From the NCBI GenBank assembly GCA_947502635.1, contig CANNAN010000001.1:434001-498000 (forward strand): a stretch of DNA of 64,000 nt. The letters are read 5' to 3'. This DNA comes from an uncultured Flavobacteriaceae bacterium. Lineage in GTDB: Bacteria; Bacteroidota; Bacteroidia; Flavobacteriales; Flavobacteriaceae. A model generated the notes under the pieces. That model was given only the letters and a program-made list of their open reading frames with translations. It did no database searches and was not told the origin of the DNA. The position numbers were made by a program, and so were the translations under genes. Below, in pieces: positions 9,478 through 21,000 of this stretch (within the stretch, counting starts at the first letter, position 1; every line of letters starts with the position of its first letter).

Positions 9478-9551
9478 TTACAAAAGACTTAAGTACTTTG
9501 CCAAGTCAATTTAATTTTGATACTTTAGTCATTAAAGTAAATTGTTTTCTC

Positions 9552-12500
9552 ATGCTTGAAAAGAAATATAAACTCTCTATTTCATTTTTCTTACTATTTT
9601 TTTTTGCATTTAATCTATTTGCTCAAAATAATATTTTAGAGCACGCTTCTAATTTTACAATTTCGGACGGTTTGTCTCATAATGGAATTACTTCTATTTT
9701 AGAAGATTCTAATGGATATTTATGGTTTGGTACATACGAAGGATTAAGCTTGTATGATGGATACGAATTTAAGGTTTATAAAAATAGAGTAGATGAAAAA
9801 TCTCTTGTAAGTAATCGGGTAAGAACATTATTTGAAGACGAAAAAGGTAAAGTTTGGATAGGTACCGATGATGGGATTAGTTTATATGATTTATCTACGC
9901 AAAAGTTTAAAAATTTATATTCGAATAAATCAATAAAAAAAGGGCTAAGTGGTCCAGTCGTTAGAAATATAATTTCTAATAAAAATGGACTCATTCTGTG
10001 TGCTACAGAAGCGTCTGGTATTTTGGTTTTCGATGATAATTATAATTTTATAAACAGATTCATTCCTGAAGGTTCGGTTTCTCAAAATATGGCACAGTTT
10101 TTTGAAGTTATCGCGCTTGATGAATCCAACTATTTGTATGCAACATCTAAAGGCCTTTTCATTTTTAACTTAAAAAATAAAAGTTATACTAGAGTTTTAG
10201 AAGATGAAATAACACAGAGCACTTCAATTTCTGTTCTTGATAAGCAAAGATTATTAGTGACTGTTTCTTTTGGAGCAGCTATCATTGAAATGAATAAGAC
10301 GGAAGGTAGTGAATACACATTCCAGCTCAAAAAAAGAGAATTAACCAATCATAGGTTTAATAGTACGATGGTTGATTCTACTGGAAAGATCTGGCTAGGA
10401 ATATTAAATGATGGTGTGATACAAATTAGTGATCGTAATGATTTTATAAATACAAATAATTATAAAAAAACATACTTTAAGTTTAATGCAGGATATGTAA
10501 AGAGTAGTTGTCTTTTCGAAACAACAACAGGTGATTGTTGGCTAGGAACTTTCAACGAAGGGCTTTTTAAGTTTGAGCTAAATCAAAACCCATTTAAAAA
10601 GTACAACATCACAATGGGATATAGGTATGGTGTTAAGGCTAATAATATAACCGAAATTTCTCCTATCGATGATCAAAAAGTGTACCTAAGTACCAGTGGA
10701 GGAGGTGTTGCTGTTTTTAATACGAATCTTCAAAAGTTTGAACCCATTAAAAACCCTGTGATAGATGACAGAAAGATGGACTTAGGGAGTGTTTTTTATG
10801 ATTCAAAACAAAATTTGTGGTTTAGAATTAATAGTGTCGGGTTGTGTCGGGTTAAAAAGAATGAGACAAAAATCGAGGTAATAAATAATGCAGAACCACC
10901 ACTTTTTAATTATATACATATCCAAGATTACACAGAGGATAGAGATGGAAATATATGGATAGTTGGGAATTATGGTGTTTTTAAAATAGTTGTAAATAAC
11001 AAAAATGAGGTTACAAATGTTGAAACTATAAATGACAATCCGTATTTTGAATCTGAAAAACTGACGTTTATAAGATGTATTTATACAGACCCGTTATATG
11101 ATTACGTATGGATAGGAACTGATAAAGATGGCCTATTAAGAATAAACACTAAAGCTCCTTTGTATAATACGGAAATAGATCAATATGTTAATGAAGAGGG
11201 AAATATAGAGTCGTTATCAGATAATTTTGTGAGTTCGATTATTAGATTGCCTAACAAAGAATTATGGGTTGGAACTGAAGGTGGAGGATTTTGTAAGATA
11301 TTAAATAGCGATAGCAAACCAAAGTTTGTTACTTTCTCAGAGAAAGAAGGGCTGTCAAATAATGTTGTAAAAAGTATTTTATATGATAATGAATATAATT
11401 TGTGGATTGCAACTAACATTGGTTTAAATAAATTTAATACAAAAGATTATACTTTTAGACGATTTACAGATTCTGATGGCTTACCCTTTGAAGATTTTTG
11501 GTACGCTTCAGAACACTTAAAAAATGGATATTTAATGTTTTCTGGTTTGGATGGTTTTTGCTATTTCAAACCCGAAGATATTCTTAATAAAGAAGTATTA
11601 CCTAGATTTGAACTTGGAAATCTTAAGTTATTTAATAGGCAAGTATCAGTAGGAGATTCTGTTAATGGCAGAGTATTATTAAATAAACGATTGGCTGAAA
11701 TAGAAGAGGTGAAATTAAAACATAATGAAAATGTATTTTCATTAGAGCTTACAAGTTTACATTTCTCTAATCCAAAAAACCATCATATAAGATATAATTT
11801 GTCGCCATTAAATGAAGAATGGGTTCAAGTACCTTCTAATCAAAAAACGGTTTATTTTAGTGGTCTTCAACCAGGTGAGTATACTTTAAATACTTCAGCT
11901 TCAAACTCTCTAAATGAATGGACACCAGTCCAATCTTTAAAAATAACAGTCTCTACTCCTTTTTGGAAAACAAAATTGGCATATTTCTTATATTTTCTAA
12001 TAGTTGCACTTCTTGCTTTTCTTATTATAAAAGTTGTTTTTAGAATTCAATCTCTAAATCATAAGGTTGAAATAGAGCAAATTGAGATTGATAACGTTAA
12101 GCATTTAAACGCTGCAAAGCTGAGATTCTTTTCTAATATTTCACATGAAATTAAAACACCTTTAACGCTTATTTCTGGACCAATAAATTTGTTGATGCAA
12201 GAATTTGGAAGAAATTTTAATGCTGTTGAAAAACTTAAACTTATTCAACGTCAATCTAAAAAAATGCTTCAACTTGTAGATCAGGTGCATGATTTTCAAA
12301 AAGCTGATTTCGAATTGCTTAAGATGAATTATTCGCATTTTTATTTTGATTTATTTATTGATGAACTTATTAAAGACTTTCATTTTTTAGCTAAAAATGA
12401 AGGTAAAGAGCTGTCTCTAAAAAATAATGCAAGCAATATTTATGTGTCTGCCGACAGGGAAAAGTTAGAAAAAATTTTTAATAACTTACTTAATAACGCC

Positions 12501-13685
12501 TTTAAATACACTAAAAAAGGTGATTCCATTTTTTTAGAAATTAATAAAATAGATAAAGATTTAATCGTTTCAGTTGTAGATTCTGGTAGGGGAATAGACA
12601 GTAAGGATTTAGAACATGTTTTTGAAAGATTCTATCAATCTCATAAAAGACACGAATCTTATATTGGAGGTTCTGGTATAGGACTAGCATTCTCAAAACG
12701 CCTTGTAGAAATGCACTATGGCTATATAACTGCTGAAAGTGAAATAAATGAAGGAACTACTTTTACAGTAAGATTGCCAATTGTTAAGAAGGAAAAAAGC
12801 AATAACGAGACAAAGCAAAAAGAAATTTTATTGACAGCTGAAAAAGAGCTAGAGACCAATACAATGTTAATTAATAGTGATGGTATTGCAGATATAAAGA
12901 TAGATTCGGAGTTTTCAAATGCTACTATTTTCTATGCAGAAGATAATTTGGATATGCGCATGTTTGTGTCAAAATCATTATCAAAATTCTTCAATGTAAC
13001 TACATTTGTTAACGGTCAAGAATGCCTGGATGCCATGGAAAATGAATGGCCAGATATTATTATTAGTGATTTATTAATGCCAGAATTAAATGGATTAGAT
13101 TTGTGTAAACGAGTAAAATCTGATGTAAAAACAAGCCATATACCAGTTGTACTGTTAACAGCTTGTGTTACTAGTGAGGATAGAATTCAAGGGTTAAGAG
13201 ATGGTGCCGATGCTTATATTAAGAAACCATTTAATATGGAGCATTTAGTAACAAGAGTAGAAGCTTTATTGCTAAATAGAAAACAGTTACGAGAGCGTTA
13301 TCAAATAGGTATTCCACTAACTAAAGAGAATAATAAGAACAATGCAAACGATAATGCGTTCTTGGAGAAACTCTATAACCTAATGGCCGAAAATTTAGAT
13401 AATCAAGATTTAGACATAAATCAATTTGCCAGAGAATTATTTTTAAATAGAACGTTATTTTACCAAAAAGTAAAAGCGCTTACCAATCATACACCATTTG
13501 AGTTGTTAAAAATGTATCGATTAACCAAAGGTGCAGAGTTTTTGGTTCAAGAAAAACTATCAGTTAAAGAAGTAGCCATGCGAACAGGGTTTAAAAGTAG
13601 AACTCATTTTACAAGACTATTCAAAGAAAAGTATGGTACAACTCCAGGTATGTATGCTGAAGAGAACGAGAGAAAATACTCTTAA
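9552..13685 (+). CDS. Hybrid two-component system sensor/regulator (HTCS 2)
   Basis: I chose the ATG at 9552 because it starts a proper signal peptide (MLEKKYKLSISFF, ending LFAQ); an upstream TTG at 9498 in the same frame adds 18 non-signal residues. With this start the protein has 1377 residues. Order: Reg_prop propeller repeats (about 30-700), Y_Y_Y domain (about 745-805), membrane helix (about 810-832), HisKA with SHEIKTP (His 865), HATPase (DSGRGI, GSGIGLAF), receiver with IISDLLMPELNG (Asp 1173), and an AraC-type helix-turn-helix (about 1255-1370). It sits between a propeller hydrolase and a GH29 enzyme and is the most likely oligosaccharide-sensing activator of the early PUL operons. 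Confidence 0.95.
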   Translation: MLEKKYKLSISFFLLFFFAFNLFAQNNILEHASNFTISDGLSHNGITSILEDSNGYLWFGTYEGLSLYDGYEFKVYKNRVDEKSLVSNRVRTLFEDEKGKVWIGTDDGISLYDLSTQKFKNLYSNKSIKKGLSGPVVRNIISNKNGLILCATEASGILVFDDNYNFINRFIPEGSVSQNMAQFFEVIALDESNYLYATSKGLFIFNLKNKSYTRVLEDEITQSTSISVLDKQRLLVTVSFGAAIIEMNKTEGSEYTFQLKKRELTNHRFNSTMVDSTGKIWLGILNDGVIQISDRNDFINTNNYKKTYFKFNAGYVKSSCLFETTTGDCWLGTFNEGLFKFELNQNPFKKYNITMGYRYGVKANNITEISPIDDQKVYLSTSGGGVAVFNTNLQKFEPIKNPVIDDRKMDLGSVFYDSKQNLWFRINSVGLCRVKKNETKIEVINNAEPPLFNYIHIQDYTEDRDGNIWIVGNYGVFKIVVNNKNEVTNVETINDNPYFESEKLTFIRCIYTDPLYDYVWIGTDKDGLLRINTKAPLYNTEIDQYVNEEGNIESLSDNFVSSIIRLPNKELWVGTEGGGFCKILNSDSKPKFVTFSEKEGLSNNVVKSILYDNEYNLWIATNIGLNKFNTKDYTFRRFTDSDGLPFEDFWYASEHLKNGYLMFSGLDGFCYFKPEDILNKEVLPRFELGNLKLFNRQVSVGDSVNGRVLLNKRLAEIEEVKLKHNENVFSLELTSLHFSNPKNHHIRYNLSPLNEEWVQVPSNQKTVYFSGLQPGEYTLNTSASNSLNEWTPVQSLKITVSTPFWKTKLAYFLYFLIVALLAFLIIKVVFRIQSLNHKVEIEQIEIDNVKHLNAAKLRFFSNISHEIKTPLTLISGPINLLMQEFGRNFNAVEKLKLIQRQSKKMLQLVDQVHDFQKADFELLKMNYSHFYFDLFIDELIKDFHFLAKNEGKELSLKNNASNIYVSADREKLEKIFNNLLNNAFKYTKKGDSIFLEINKIDKDLIVSVVDSGRGIDSKDLEHVFERFYQSHKRHESYIGGSGIGLAFSKRLVEMHYGYITAESEINEGTTFTVRLPIVKKEKSNNETKQKEILLTAEKELETNTMLINSDGIADIKIDSEFSNATIFYAEDNLDMRMFVSKSLSKFFNVTTFVNGQECLDAMENEWPDIIISDLLMPELNGLDLCKRVKSDVKTSHIPVVLLTACVTSEDRIQGLRDGADAYIKKPFNMEHLVTRVEALLLNRKQLRERYQIGIPLTKENNKNNANDNAFLEKLYNLMAENLDNQDLDINQFARELFLNRTLFYQKVKALTNHTPFELLKMYRLTKGAEFLVQEKLSVKEVAMRTGFKSRTHFTRLFKEKYGTTPGMYAEENERKYS

Positions 13686-13834
13686 AACATGACATTTTTG
13701 CAATAAATTACTCTCGTACTCTATTTAATTATTAGAAAAGACAAAGGTCATAGATTTATTATATTTCTTCGTAATAGGAAGCTTCCTTTATTATAGTTTC
13801 CTAAAAATAAAACGTTTAATTAAAAATTTATGTC

Positions 13835-15433
13835 TTGAAAATAAAAACAGTTCTTATAGCTTTACTTTTTGGTTCCATTTATTTAAATGCCCAACAGAAA
13901 TATGAGGCAGATTGGGAGTCTTTAAAAAAATATTCTGCTCCAGAATGGTACGAGGATGCTAAATTAGGGTTTTGGGTACATTGGGGAGTATATTCATTGC
14001 CGGCATTTAAAGGAGATCATGCTGCAGAATGGTATGGGCGTTGGATGTACAGTCAGAAAGGACAAAGTAGTAGAAATAATCAAGGGTATGCAACTCATTT
14101 GCATCATCATAATACTTATGGTCCTCCAGATAAGTTTGGGTACAAGGATTTTATTCCAATGTTTAAGGCTGAAAAATTTAATGCTAAAGAATGGGCAGGT
14201 TTATTTGAACAAGGAGGCGCAAAGTTTTTTACAATGATGGCTGCTCACCATGATGCTTTCTGTTTATGGGATACTAAGTTAAGTAAATGGAACTCTGTTA
14301 ATATGGGGCCTAAGAGAGATTTGGTAGGAGAAATAGCTACCGAAGTGAGAAAGAAAGGAATGAAATTTGGAGTATCAAACCATACAGCTTGGAATCATGC
14401 ATTTTTTCAATGGAATCATATAAACCGCTATGATGCATCGAATCCTGAATATGAAGATTTATATGGAAACCCAATAATTCCGTTAAGTTCAGATACTATT
14501 AGAATAGGAGTGAATGAAAAACGTTTTGATTGGTTAAAACGATCAAGATGGGATTTAGTGCAACCAAGTGACCGAGATTTAACCAGGTGGTTAGCGCGAA
14601 CTAAAGAATTAGCAGACATGTACCAACCAGATTTGTATTATTTTGATTGGGGAATTAATCCTAGTGTTTGGGAACCTTGGCGTAAAGAATTTGCTGCTTA
14701 CTATTATAATAAGGCGGTTGAAAATGGTCAAGGGCTTTATGGGGCTCCAAATGTGGTGCTAAACTATAAAAACCAAAAAACATTTAAACCAGGAAGTGCT
14801 GTTCGAGATTTTGAACATGGTGCTTTTGATGATATACATGATATGGTCTGGCAAACAGACGAATCGGTCTATTTAGGGCATAACTGGGGATACGGAGAAG
14901 GAATACCAGTTAAACCTACTAATATGATTATAGATCAATTAATGGATATAATTAGTAAGCGTGGTGTGCTCATGTTATCTTTTGCTCCAAGAGCCGATGG
15001 TAGTTTTCCAGAAGATCAAAAAAGATTGATGCTAGAATTAGGAGCATGGCTGCGTATTTGTGGAGAAGCTGTGTATGCTACTCGTCCTTATAAAATTTTT
15101 GGTGAATTAGGAAAACATTGGATTGAAAAGGATGAGCATGGGCATAAAAAGTATATTGCAACATCAGAAGATATCCGATTTACCAGAAATAAAGAAAATA
15201 CGATTCTCTACGCTACAGTCCTTGATTGGCCAGAAAATGGTAAACTTTTAATAAAATCTTTAGCAAATATTAATCTCAAAAAAGTTAGAAATGTCGAACT
15301 AATAGGCAGTGTTAATAAGGTAGATTATAAACTTGTAAAAGGAGGTTTAGAAGTTAATCTACCAAAAAGACCAGCATATAAATATGCGTATCCTATTAAG
15401 CTTTCTTTTACTAGAGGGATACCTTCAAAGTAA
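13835..15433 (+). CDS. GH29 alpha-L-fucosidase / alpha-L-galactosidase (copy 1)
   Basis: 532 residues from a TTG start, the only in-frame start that gives the signal peptide (MKIKTVLIALLFGSIYLNAQ). Family GH29 is shown by LGFWVHWGVYSLPAF, AAHHDAFCLWD, WNSVNMGPKRD and PDLYYFDWGI, where Asp271 matches the catalytic nucleophile. GH29 enzymes release alpha-L-fucose, and some members in agar/porphyran loci act on alpha-L-galactose, which differs only at C6. The usual nucleophile context WFDG is replaced by YFDWG, so its specificity may depart from classical fucosidases. A paralog lies at 59267-60775. A strong terminator follows at 15511, ending this block. The mature protein should be periplasmic. 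Confidence 0.88.
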   Translation: MKIKTVLIALLFGSIYLNAQQKYEADWESLKKYSAPEWYEDAKLGFWVHWGVYSLPAFKGDHAAEWYGRWMYSQKGQSSRNNQGYATHLHHHNTYGPPDKFGYKDFIPMFKAEKFNAKEWAGLFEQGGAKFFTMMAAHHDAFCLWDTKLSKWNSVNMGPKRDLVGEIATEVRKKGMKFGVSNHTAWNHAFFQWNHINRYDASNPEYEDLYGNPIIPLSSDTIRIGVNEKRFDWLKRSRWDLVQPSDRDLTRWLARTKELADMYQPDLYYFDWGINPSVWEPWRKEFAAYYYNKAVENGQGLYGAPNVVLNYKNQKTFKPGSAVRDFEHGAFDDIHDMVWQTDESVYLGHNWGYGEGIPVKPTNMIIDQLMDIISKRGVLMLSFAPRADGSFPEDQKRLMLELGAWLRICGEAVYATRPYKIFGELGKHWIEKDEHGHKKYIATSEDIRFTRNKENTILYATVLDWPENGKLLIKSLANINLKKVRNVELIGSVNKVDYKLVKGGLEVNLPKRPAYKYAYPIKLSFTRGIPSK

Positions 15434-16020
15434 ATGATAATCTTTCCATTCATTTCCTGAAATCTAAAAATGAAATGAGTCTTCGATTAAATTACAACTT
15501 ATAAACTTTAAAGTCCAGAAATAATAGTCTGGACTTTTTTATATTAGGACTTAGTATATTAGATATGTCACTATAAATAATGCTTTTATTGTATATAAAT
15601 AAGTCTTTCAATTCAAATTATAATTTATCAATAACCTTAATTAATTTATAAAGCTAATTTACTTTTTATAACAGATTTAGTAGACTAAAGCATTGTTCTT
15701 CACAATTATTTACTCTTAGGTACTTATAAATTATCTAGAAATACATCCTTTAGTTTGATTATAAGTTTCTTTGGTTAGTGTATAAGTGTTGATTGATTAA
15801 ACCGACCAGTATTAGGTGATTAGTTATTGTAAAGCGGATAACTAAGACATGTTTAGTACAGAGTTTAAAACAAAAAAACATGGCTTTTTATATATTAAAT
15901 ACTGATATTCAGTGATATAAATGCATTATTTACTGAGGTGTTCCTCTTTTTTACAGAGAAGCACACACTTTAAAAGCAAAAAAATCAATTTTAAACCCTA
16001 CAAATAATTTAAATTAAAAT
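15434..16020. other. Intergenic region upstream of the GH110-SusCD operon
   Basis: 587 bp. It contains the terminator at 15511-15538 and then about 480 bp of AT-rich sequence that must include the promoter and activator sites of the GH110-SusC1-SusD1 operon. I did not find an exact TAnnTTTG element at a sensible distance nor a clear 21-bp direct repeat. No ORF is supported. Confidence 0.5.
15511..15544 (+). terminator. Rho-independent terminator after GH29 gene
   Basis: AAAGTCCAGA (15511-15520) pairs perfectly with TCTGGACTTT (15529-15538) around an 8-base loop, followed by more Ts. It lies 78 bp after the GH29 stop codon and clearly ends block A. Confidence 0.9.
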
Positions 16021-17928
16021 ATGTCATCAATAAAATTTAGTTCAGCAATAGTTTTAATGAGTTTAGGACTTTCTCTATTCTTTTTAAACACAGGATGTTT
16101 TGCGAAAAAAATAGAAGCTGAATCTGTAGTTTTTAACAATAGTATAAAAGATGATGCCACTTCTGCTGTACTGAATAGAATATTGAATGCAGAAAACAAA
16201 CCCATTTCAGAAATTAAATTTGAAAAAGGAACCTATCATTTTTATCCAGATAAGGGCTTAGAGCAGTTTTGTTATATCTCAAATCATAATGATGTGGTTA
16301 TAAAAACAGCTTTTCCCATTTTTAATATGAAAAACTTAGTGATTGATGGTCAAGGGTCAACATTCATTTTTCATGGAAAAATGATTCCTTTTTTAATTGA
16401 TAAGTCTCAAAATATTGCATTAAAGAACCTAACTATAGATTGGGAAGTACCTTTTCATAGTGAAGGTTTGGTTGTGGCTAACGATTTAAAAAATCGCACG
16501 TTCGATTTAAAAATTTCTGATGACTATCCATATGAAATACGTAATGAACAATTGTATTTTATTAAAGAGTCTTATGAGCATAATCTTGGACAAGCTATTT
16601 TATATGATCCAGAACGAAAAGCTATCGCTTTTAATACAGAATCTTACACGCCGCTTACACTTTATCATCATTTACCAAAGAAAGAAAAATCGATAAAAAA
16701 TAATTTAAATTATAAATATAAATTAGACCCAATTGCACCAAGTCAGCGCATAATTGGTAGAGAGTTTAGATTGCGCGTAAAAGAAATAGAACCTGGGTTG
16801 ATTAGAATTTTTAATCATGGTAAAGAAATGCCTCCAGTTGGCAAAATATTGGTTTGTAAAGGAGAACAACATTTAAATAGGCTGGCACCAGCAATTCGAT
16901 TAACGGGAACTTATGGTTTTAATGCAACTAATGTTAATATTCATCATGCAGGAGGTATGGGCGTGATTGCTGAAAACTCAGCAGACCTTATTCTGGATAA
17001 TGTAAATATTACACCATCACATGGTCGTATGGTTTCAACAACAGCAGATGCAACACATTTTGTAGGCTGTAGAGGTAAAGTCGAACTTAAGAATTGCACG
17101 TTTAATAATCAGTTAGACGATGCTACTAATGTACATGGGACTTATCAAGAAGTTGTTGATTTGTTAGGGGATAATTCTATAGGAGTACGAATGGGACATT
17201 TCCAACAACAAGGATTTGTAATTGGAAAAACAAATGATACACTTGGTTTAGTGAGGTTAAGTGAATCATTTTTTCCATATGATGAATTAACTATAAAATC
17301 CACGAAACGATTAAACAGTAGATATCAAATTATAACTTTTAATGAAAGCTTACCTAAGACCTTAAAAACAGGAGATTTAATAGAAAACTTATGTGGCTAC
17401 CCTGAAGTGTTAGTTGAGAACTGTAACATTAGTCGTAATAGAGCACGCGGACTGTTATTATCGTCACCAAAGAAAACAATTATAAGAAACAATTTCTTTA
17501 GTACCGAAATGGAAGCTCTCTTAATACCTGTAGAAAGCGGGCATTGGTATGAGTCTGGTAATGGATCAAATATTATTATCGAAAATAATGTATTCCAAGA
17601 TTGCAATCATAGTGGTTATGATCGAGGTGTGATACGTTTTGTGACAGATGATGATAATGAAAACATTGCTTTTAATAATATCAAAATAACAGGGAATAAA
17701 TTCAATCATTTTGATAATCTGGTACTTGAAATAGCGAATACAAACAATCTTGAGTTTTCAAATAATACTATTTCAATGTCAAAAACATTCCCAAAACTTT
17801 TCAACCAAAAGTGTGCAATAACAGTAAAATCATCAAAAAATATAGAATTCAAGGATAATATATATAAGGGTGAAGCCCCCCTTATTTTAGAAACCGAAAA
17901 GGGCATGTCAAAACTAGCATTTAATTAA
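16021..17928 (+). CDS. GH110-type exo-alpha-1,3-galactosidase, beta-helix
   Basis: A 635-residue secreted protein with signal-like start (MSSIKFSSAIVLMSLGLSLF, Cys at 27) and a right-handed parallel beta-helix fold of repeated short strands with Asn/Val ladders. The match to GH110 rests on LTGTYGFNATNVNIHHAGG, TADATHFVGCRG and NQLDDATNVHG. Asp343 and the Asp366-Asp367 pair have the spacing of the catalytic acids described for GH110 (inverting alpha-1,3-galactosidases). Known members remove alpha-1,3-galactose from blood-group B antigens or, in marine bacteria, from carrageenan-derived oligosaccharides. It is first in the operon with SusC1/SusD1 (92 bp gap), implying an alpha-1,3-galactose-containing substrate. 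Periplasmic location is likely. Confidence 0.85.
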   Translation: MSSIKFSSAIVLMSLGLSLFFLNTGCFAKKIEAESVVFNNSIKDDATSAVLNRILNAENKPISEIKFEKGTYHFYPDKGLEQFCYISNHNDVVIKTAFPIFNMKNLVIDGQGSTFIFHGKMIPFLIDKSQNIALKNLTIDWEVPFHSEGLVVANDLKNRTFDLKISDDYPYEIRNEQLYFIKESYEHNLGQAILYDPERKAIAFNTESYTPLTLYHHLPKKEKSIKNNLNYKYKLDPIAPSQRIIGREFRLRVKEIEPGLIRIFNHGKEMPPVGKILVCKGEQHLNRLAPAIRLTGTYGFNATNVNIHHAGGMGVIAENSADLILDNVNITPSHGRMVSTTADATHFVGCRGKVELKNCTFNNQLDDATNVHGTYQEVVDLLGDNSIGVRMGHFQQQGFVIGKTNDTLGLVRLSESFFPYDELTIKSTKRLNSRYQIITFNESLPKTLKTGDLIENLCGYPEVLVENCNISRNRARGLLLSSPKKTIIRNNFFSTEMEALLIPVESGHWYESGNGSNIIIENNVFQDCNHSGYDRGVIRFVTDDDNENIAFNNIKITGNKFNHFDNLVLEIANTNNLEFSNNTISMSKTFPKLFNQKCAITVKSSKNIEFKDNIYKGEAPLILETEKGMSKLAFN

Positions 17929-18002
17929 AATTACTATATATGAAGAATAACTAACTAACAATGTAAGTTGCTAATATCCTGTTAATTGGATTTAAAACTT
18001 AA

Positions 18003-18018
18003 AATTAACTAAACTAAA
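18003..18018 (+). promoter_or_regulatory. Leader motif shared with SusC2
   Basis: AATTAACTAAACTAAA occurs just before the SusC1 start and identically at 29880-29895 before the SusC2 start. It is a candidate 5' leader or translation-initiation element common to SusC genes of this organism. Confidence 0.45.
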
Positions 18019-18020
18019 AT

Positions 18021-21000
18021 TTGAAATTAATTCACAAACAAATGAGACAAAAAAAATTATTGAAATCAAGAAAATTGCTAAGGATGAAGTGCCTAATGCT
18101 TTTTCTTTTTATCTTTTTGGGTGCTATTAACATCCAGGGGCAAAACACAACCATAACAGGAATTGTCAGTGATGCTAAAAATGGACTGCCAATACCTGGA
18201 GTTACTATAATTGTAAAAGGTACTAGTGTAGGCACCGTTACCAATTTTGATGGAAATTATTCGATTAATGCAAAAATTGGAGATGTTCTTTTATTCAGTT
18301 ACCTTGGAATGGAGGATAAAACTGTTACTGTGACTCAAACTACTATGAATGTATCTCTCGAAGAATCTGTTGAAGGTTTAGAAGAAGTAGTGGTTATAGG
18401 TTATGGTACTCAAAAGAAAAAGGAAATAACAGGGGCTGTGTCAAGTGTTAAAGCAAAGGATATAGAAAATATTGTAACAGAAGATTTAGGAACAGCTCTT
18501 CAAGGACAGGTTGCAGGGGTAAATATTATTAGTTCTTCAGAACCAGGAGGAGAATCGGAGATATTGATTAGAGGTATTACTTCAATATCAGGTTCAAATA
18601 CACCTTTATTTGTTGTAGATGGTATCCCTCAAGAGGGAGACCCGCGTATTCCACCAAGTGAGATACAGTCTATTGATATTTTAAAAGATGCGGCATCTGC
18701 GGCTATATACGGAACTAGAGGAGCAGCAGGGGTAATTCTTATAACGACCAAACAAGGAGAAGTAGGTTCATTGTCAATAAAAGTAAATGCCAGTTATGGT
18801 TTTCAACAAATAACATCTGGTACGCCTTTAATGAATGCAACGGAGCAGACTTATTTTGATTTAGTACGAGAAAGAAACTCTACAGGTTCTACAGATGATG
18901 TTACGGTGTTAGATTTTGTGAGAAGCCCAGGTAATTTTCAAAACGATACTGATTTATATAAAATAGCGTTTATAGATAATGCAGCAGTAGAAAATTATAC
19001 AGTAAATGTTTCTGGAGGAACAAAAGACATTACCTATAGTGTAAATACAGGTCTTTATGAAAAAGAGGGGCTTATTCTTAACTCAAATTTCAAACGATTT
19101 AGTACCCGTGCTAATACAACTTATAATCATGGGAAATGGCGTATAAATGCTACTGCGGGTTTAAACAAAGAAGAAACCGATAGAGCTCCTGGGGGATTAA
19201 TAACCCAGACAATACGTTATCAACCTACAAGACAAGGTTTAGTCATAAATTCTGATGAGCCTTTAGAAAGTATAGGAGGCGAAGTGGCCACAAGATTAGG
19301 TTGGGTAATCGATAGTTTTGATAATACAGATATCTCTAATAGAACCAAGGCTTATGCTAATTTTAATGTAAATTATGAACTCATAGACGGATTAAATTTA
19401 GTGGTTAGAGCAGGGATTAATGAAACTAATGAAATTAGAGAAAGATTTAATGGTTATACACCAGTGTTTAATGTTGTAACAGGAGAGTTATTAAGTAACC
19501 CTTCTAATAGTTTTGTAGAAAATAATGCTGTAAGATGGTCTTCTCTTAACTTTGATGGTATTGCAACTTATAAAAAACAAATAGAAGATCATGGACTAAC
19601 ATTTACAATTGCAGCTTCAAGAGAACAATACGTATCAAGAAGCTTTACGGCTAAAAAGTTTGGAGTTGTTAGTAATGATATAAGGGTGCTAAATAATGCT
19701 ACTTTAAGTCCAGATGCTAGATCAGGAAATAATTATAAGGATAAAATTGTAGGGTATTTAACTCGTATACAATACAATTATAAAGGTAAATATTTATTAA
19801 GCTCTAGTATTCGAAGAGATGGATCTTCTAAATTTGGAAGTGATTATACTTGGGGTACTTTCCCATCAATATCTGCAGGATGGAATATATCAAACGAATC
19901 TTTTTGGTCACCGCTAAAAAGAACAGTAAACAATTTTAAGCTTAGACTTAGTAGAGGTACCGTTGGTAATCAACGATTTAATTCATATGCTTTTTCAGCT
20001 GGAATTACTCAGGGAATAGATTATTCTTTTGGAAATGGTGAAGGTGTATTAAACTTAGGGGCTGCTCAAAATGTTTTTGCAAACCCTTTAGTAAAATGGG
20101 AAACATCAATACAAGATAACATCGGTATAGATTTAGGATTCTTTAAAAATAAGCTAACATTTTCTGCGGAATATTATAATACCAAAAAAGAAGATATGTT
20201 ATTTAACATTCAATTGCCAGGTTCTGCTGGTGGAGGTAATAACTCGCAAGTCGTTTTAAATGTTGGTAATATGACGAATGAAGGGTTTGAATTAACAGCA
20301 GGACATCGAGGAAAAATAGGAAAGTTAAATTATAGAATGAACGGTACTTTTACTACTAATAAAAATAGAATTACCAAAATAAATGGTGAAGGAGGATTTT
20401 TATTTACAAATGATGGAGGTTTAGTAAGCGGAGCAAAAAGTAGTTCTCAAGTAACTGTTTTAGCAGAAGGATACGAAGCTGGTGCGTTCTTTTTATATCC
20501 TACAAATGGTATAGTAGATACACAAGAAAAATTAACAGAATACCAAGAAATAGATCCAAATGCAAGAATGGGAGATGTAATATATGTTGATTCAGATGGA
20601 AGCGGTGATATTTCAGATTCTGACAGAGTTTATAAAGGAAGTGGATTACCTGAGTATGAAGTAGGGTTCAACCTTAATTTGGATTATAAAGGGTTCGATT
20701 TATCAATGCAATGGTATTCTGCATTGGGACATGAAATTATGAATGGAGCTAAGGCAAATGCTTACGCATATGGAAGACATAAAGACTTAATCTATGCATG
20801 GTCTGAAGTTAATTCAGATTCTCCTATACCAGCTTATAGAGGTGGTATAAAAGATCATTTTAATTTTAAAGGATTTACGGACTTATGGTTAGAAAAAGGA
20901 GATTATGTACGTTTAAAGAACATTACTCTAGGGTATAGTTTACCTCAAAAAATTGTTGAAAAATTAGGAATGTCAAAATTTAGAATTTATGCAACAGCCC

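Noticed and set aside
9512-9519. TAATTTTG, a match to the TAnnTTTG promoter element before HTCS 2
   Set aside because: No TTG element about 19 bp upstream, and such octamers are frequent by chance in DNA this AT-rich. Position is plausible but evidence too thin.
9498-9551. Upstream TTG start of HTCS 2
   Set aside because: It would put 18 residues in front of a complete signal peptide that begins at ATG 9552.
13776-13787. Palindrome AGGAAGCTTCCT upstream of the GH29 gene
   Set aside because: A 12-bp palindrome without a second copy in the window and without a T-run; it could be a chance occurrence, so not called as operator or terminator.
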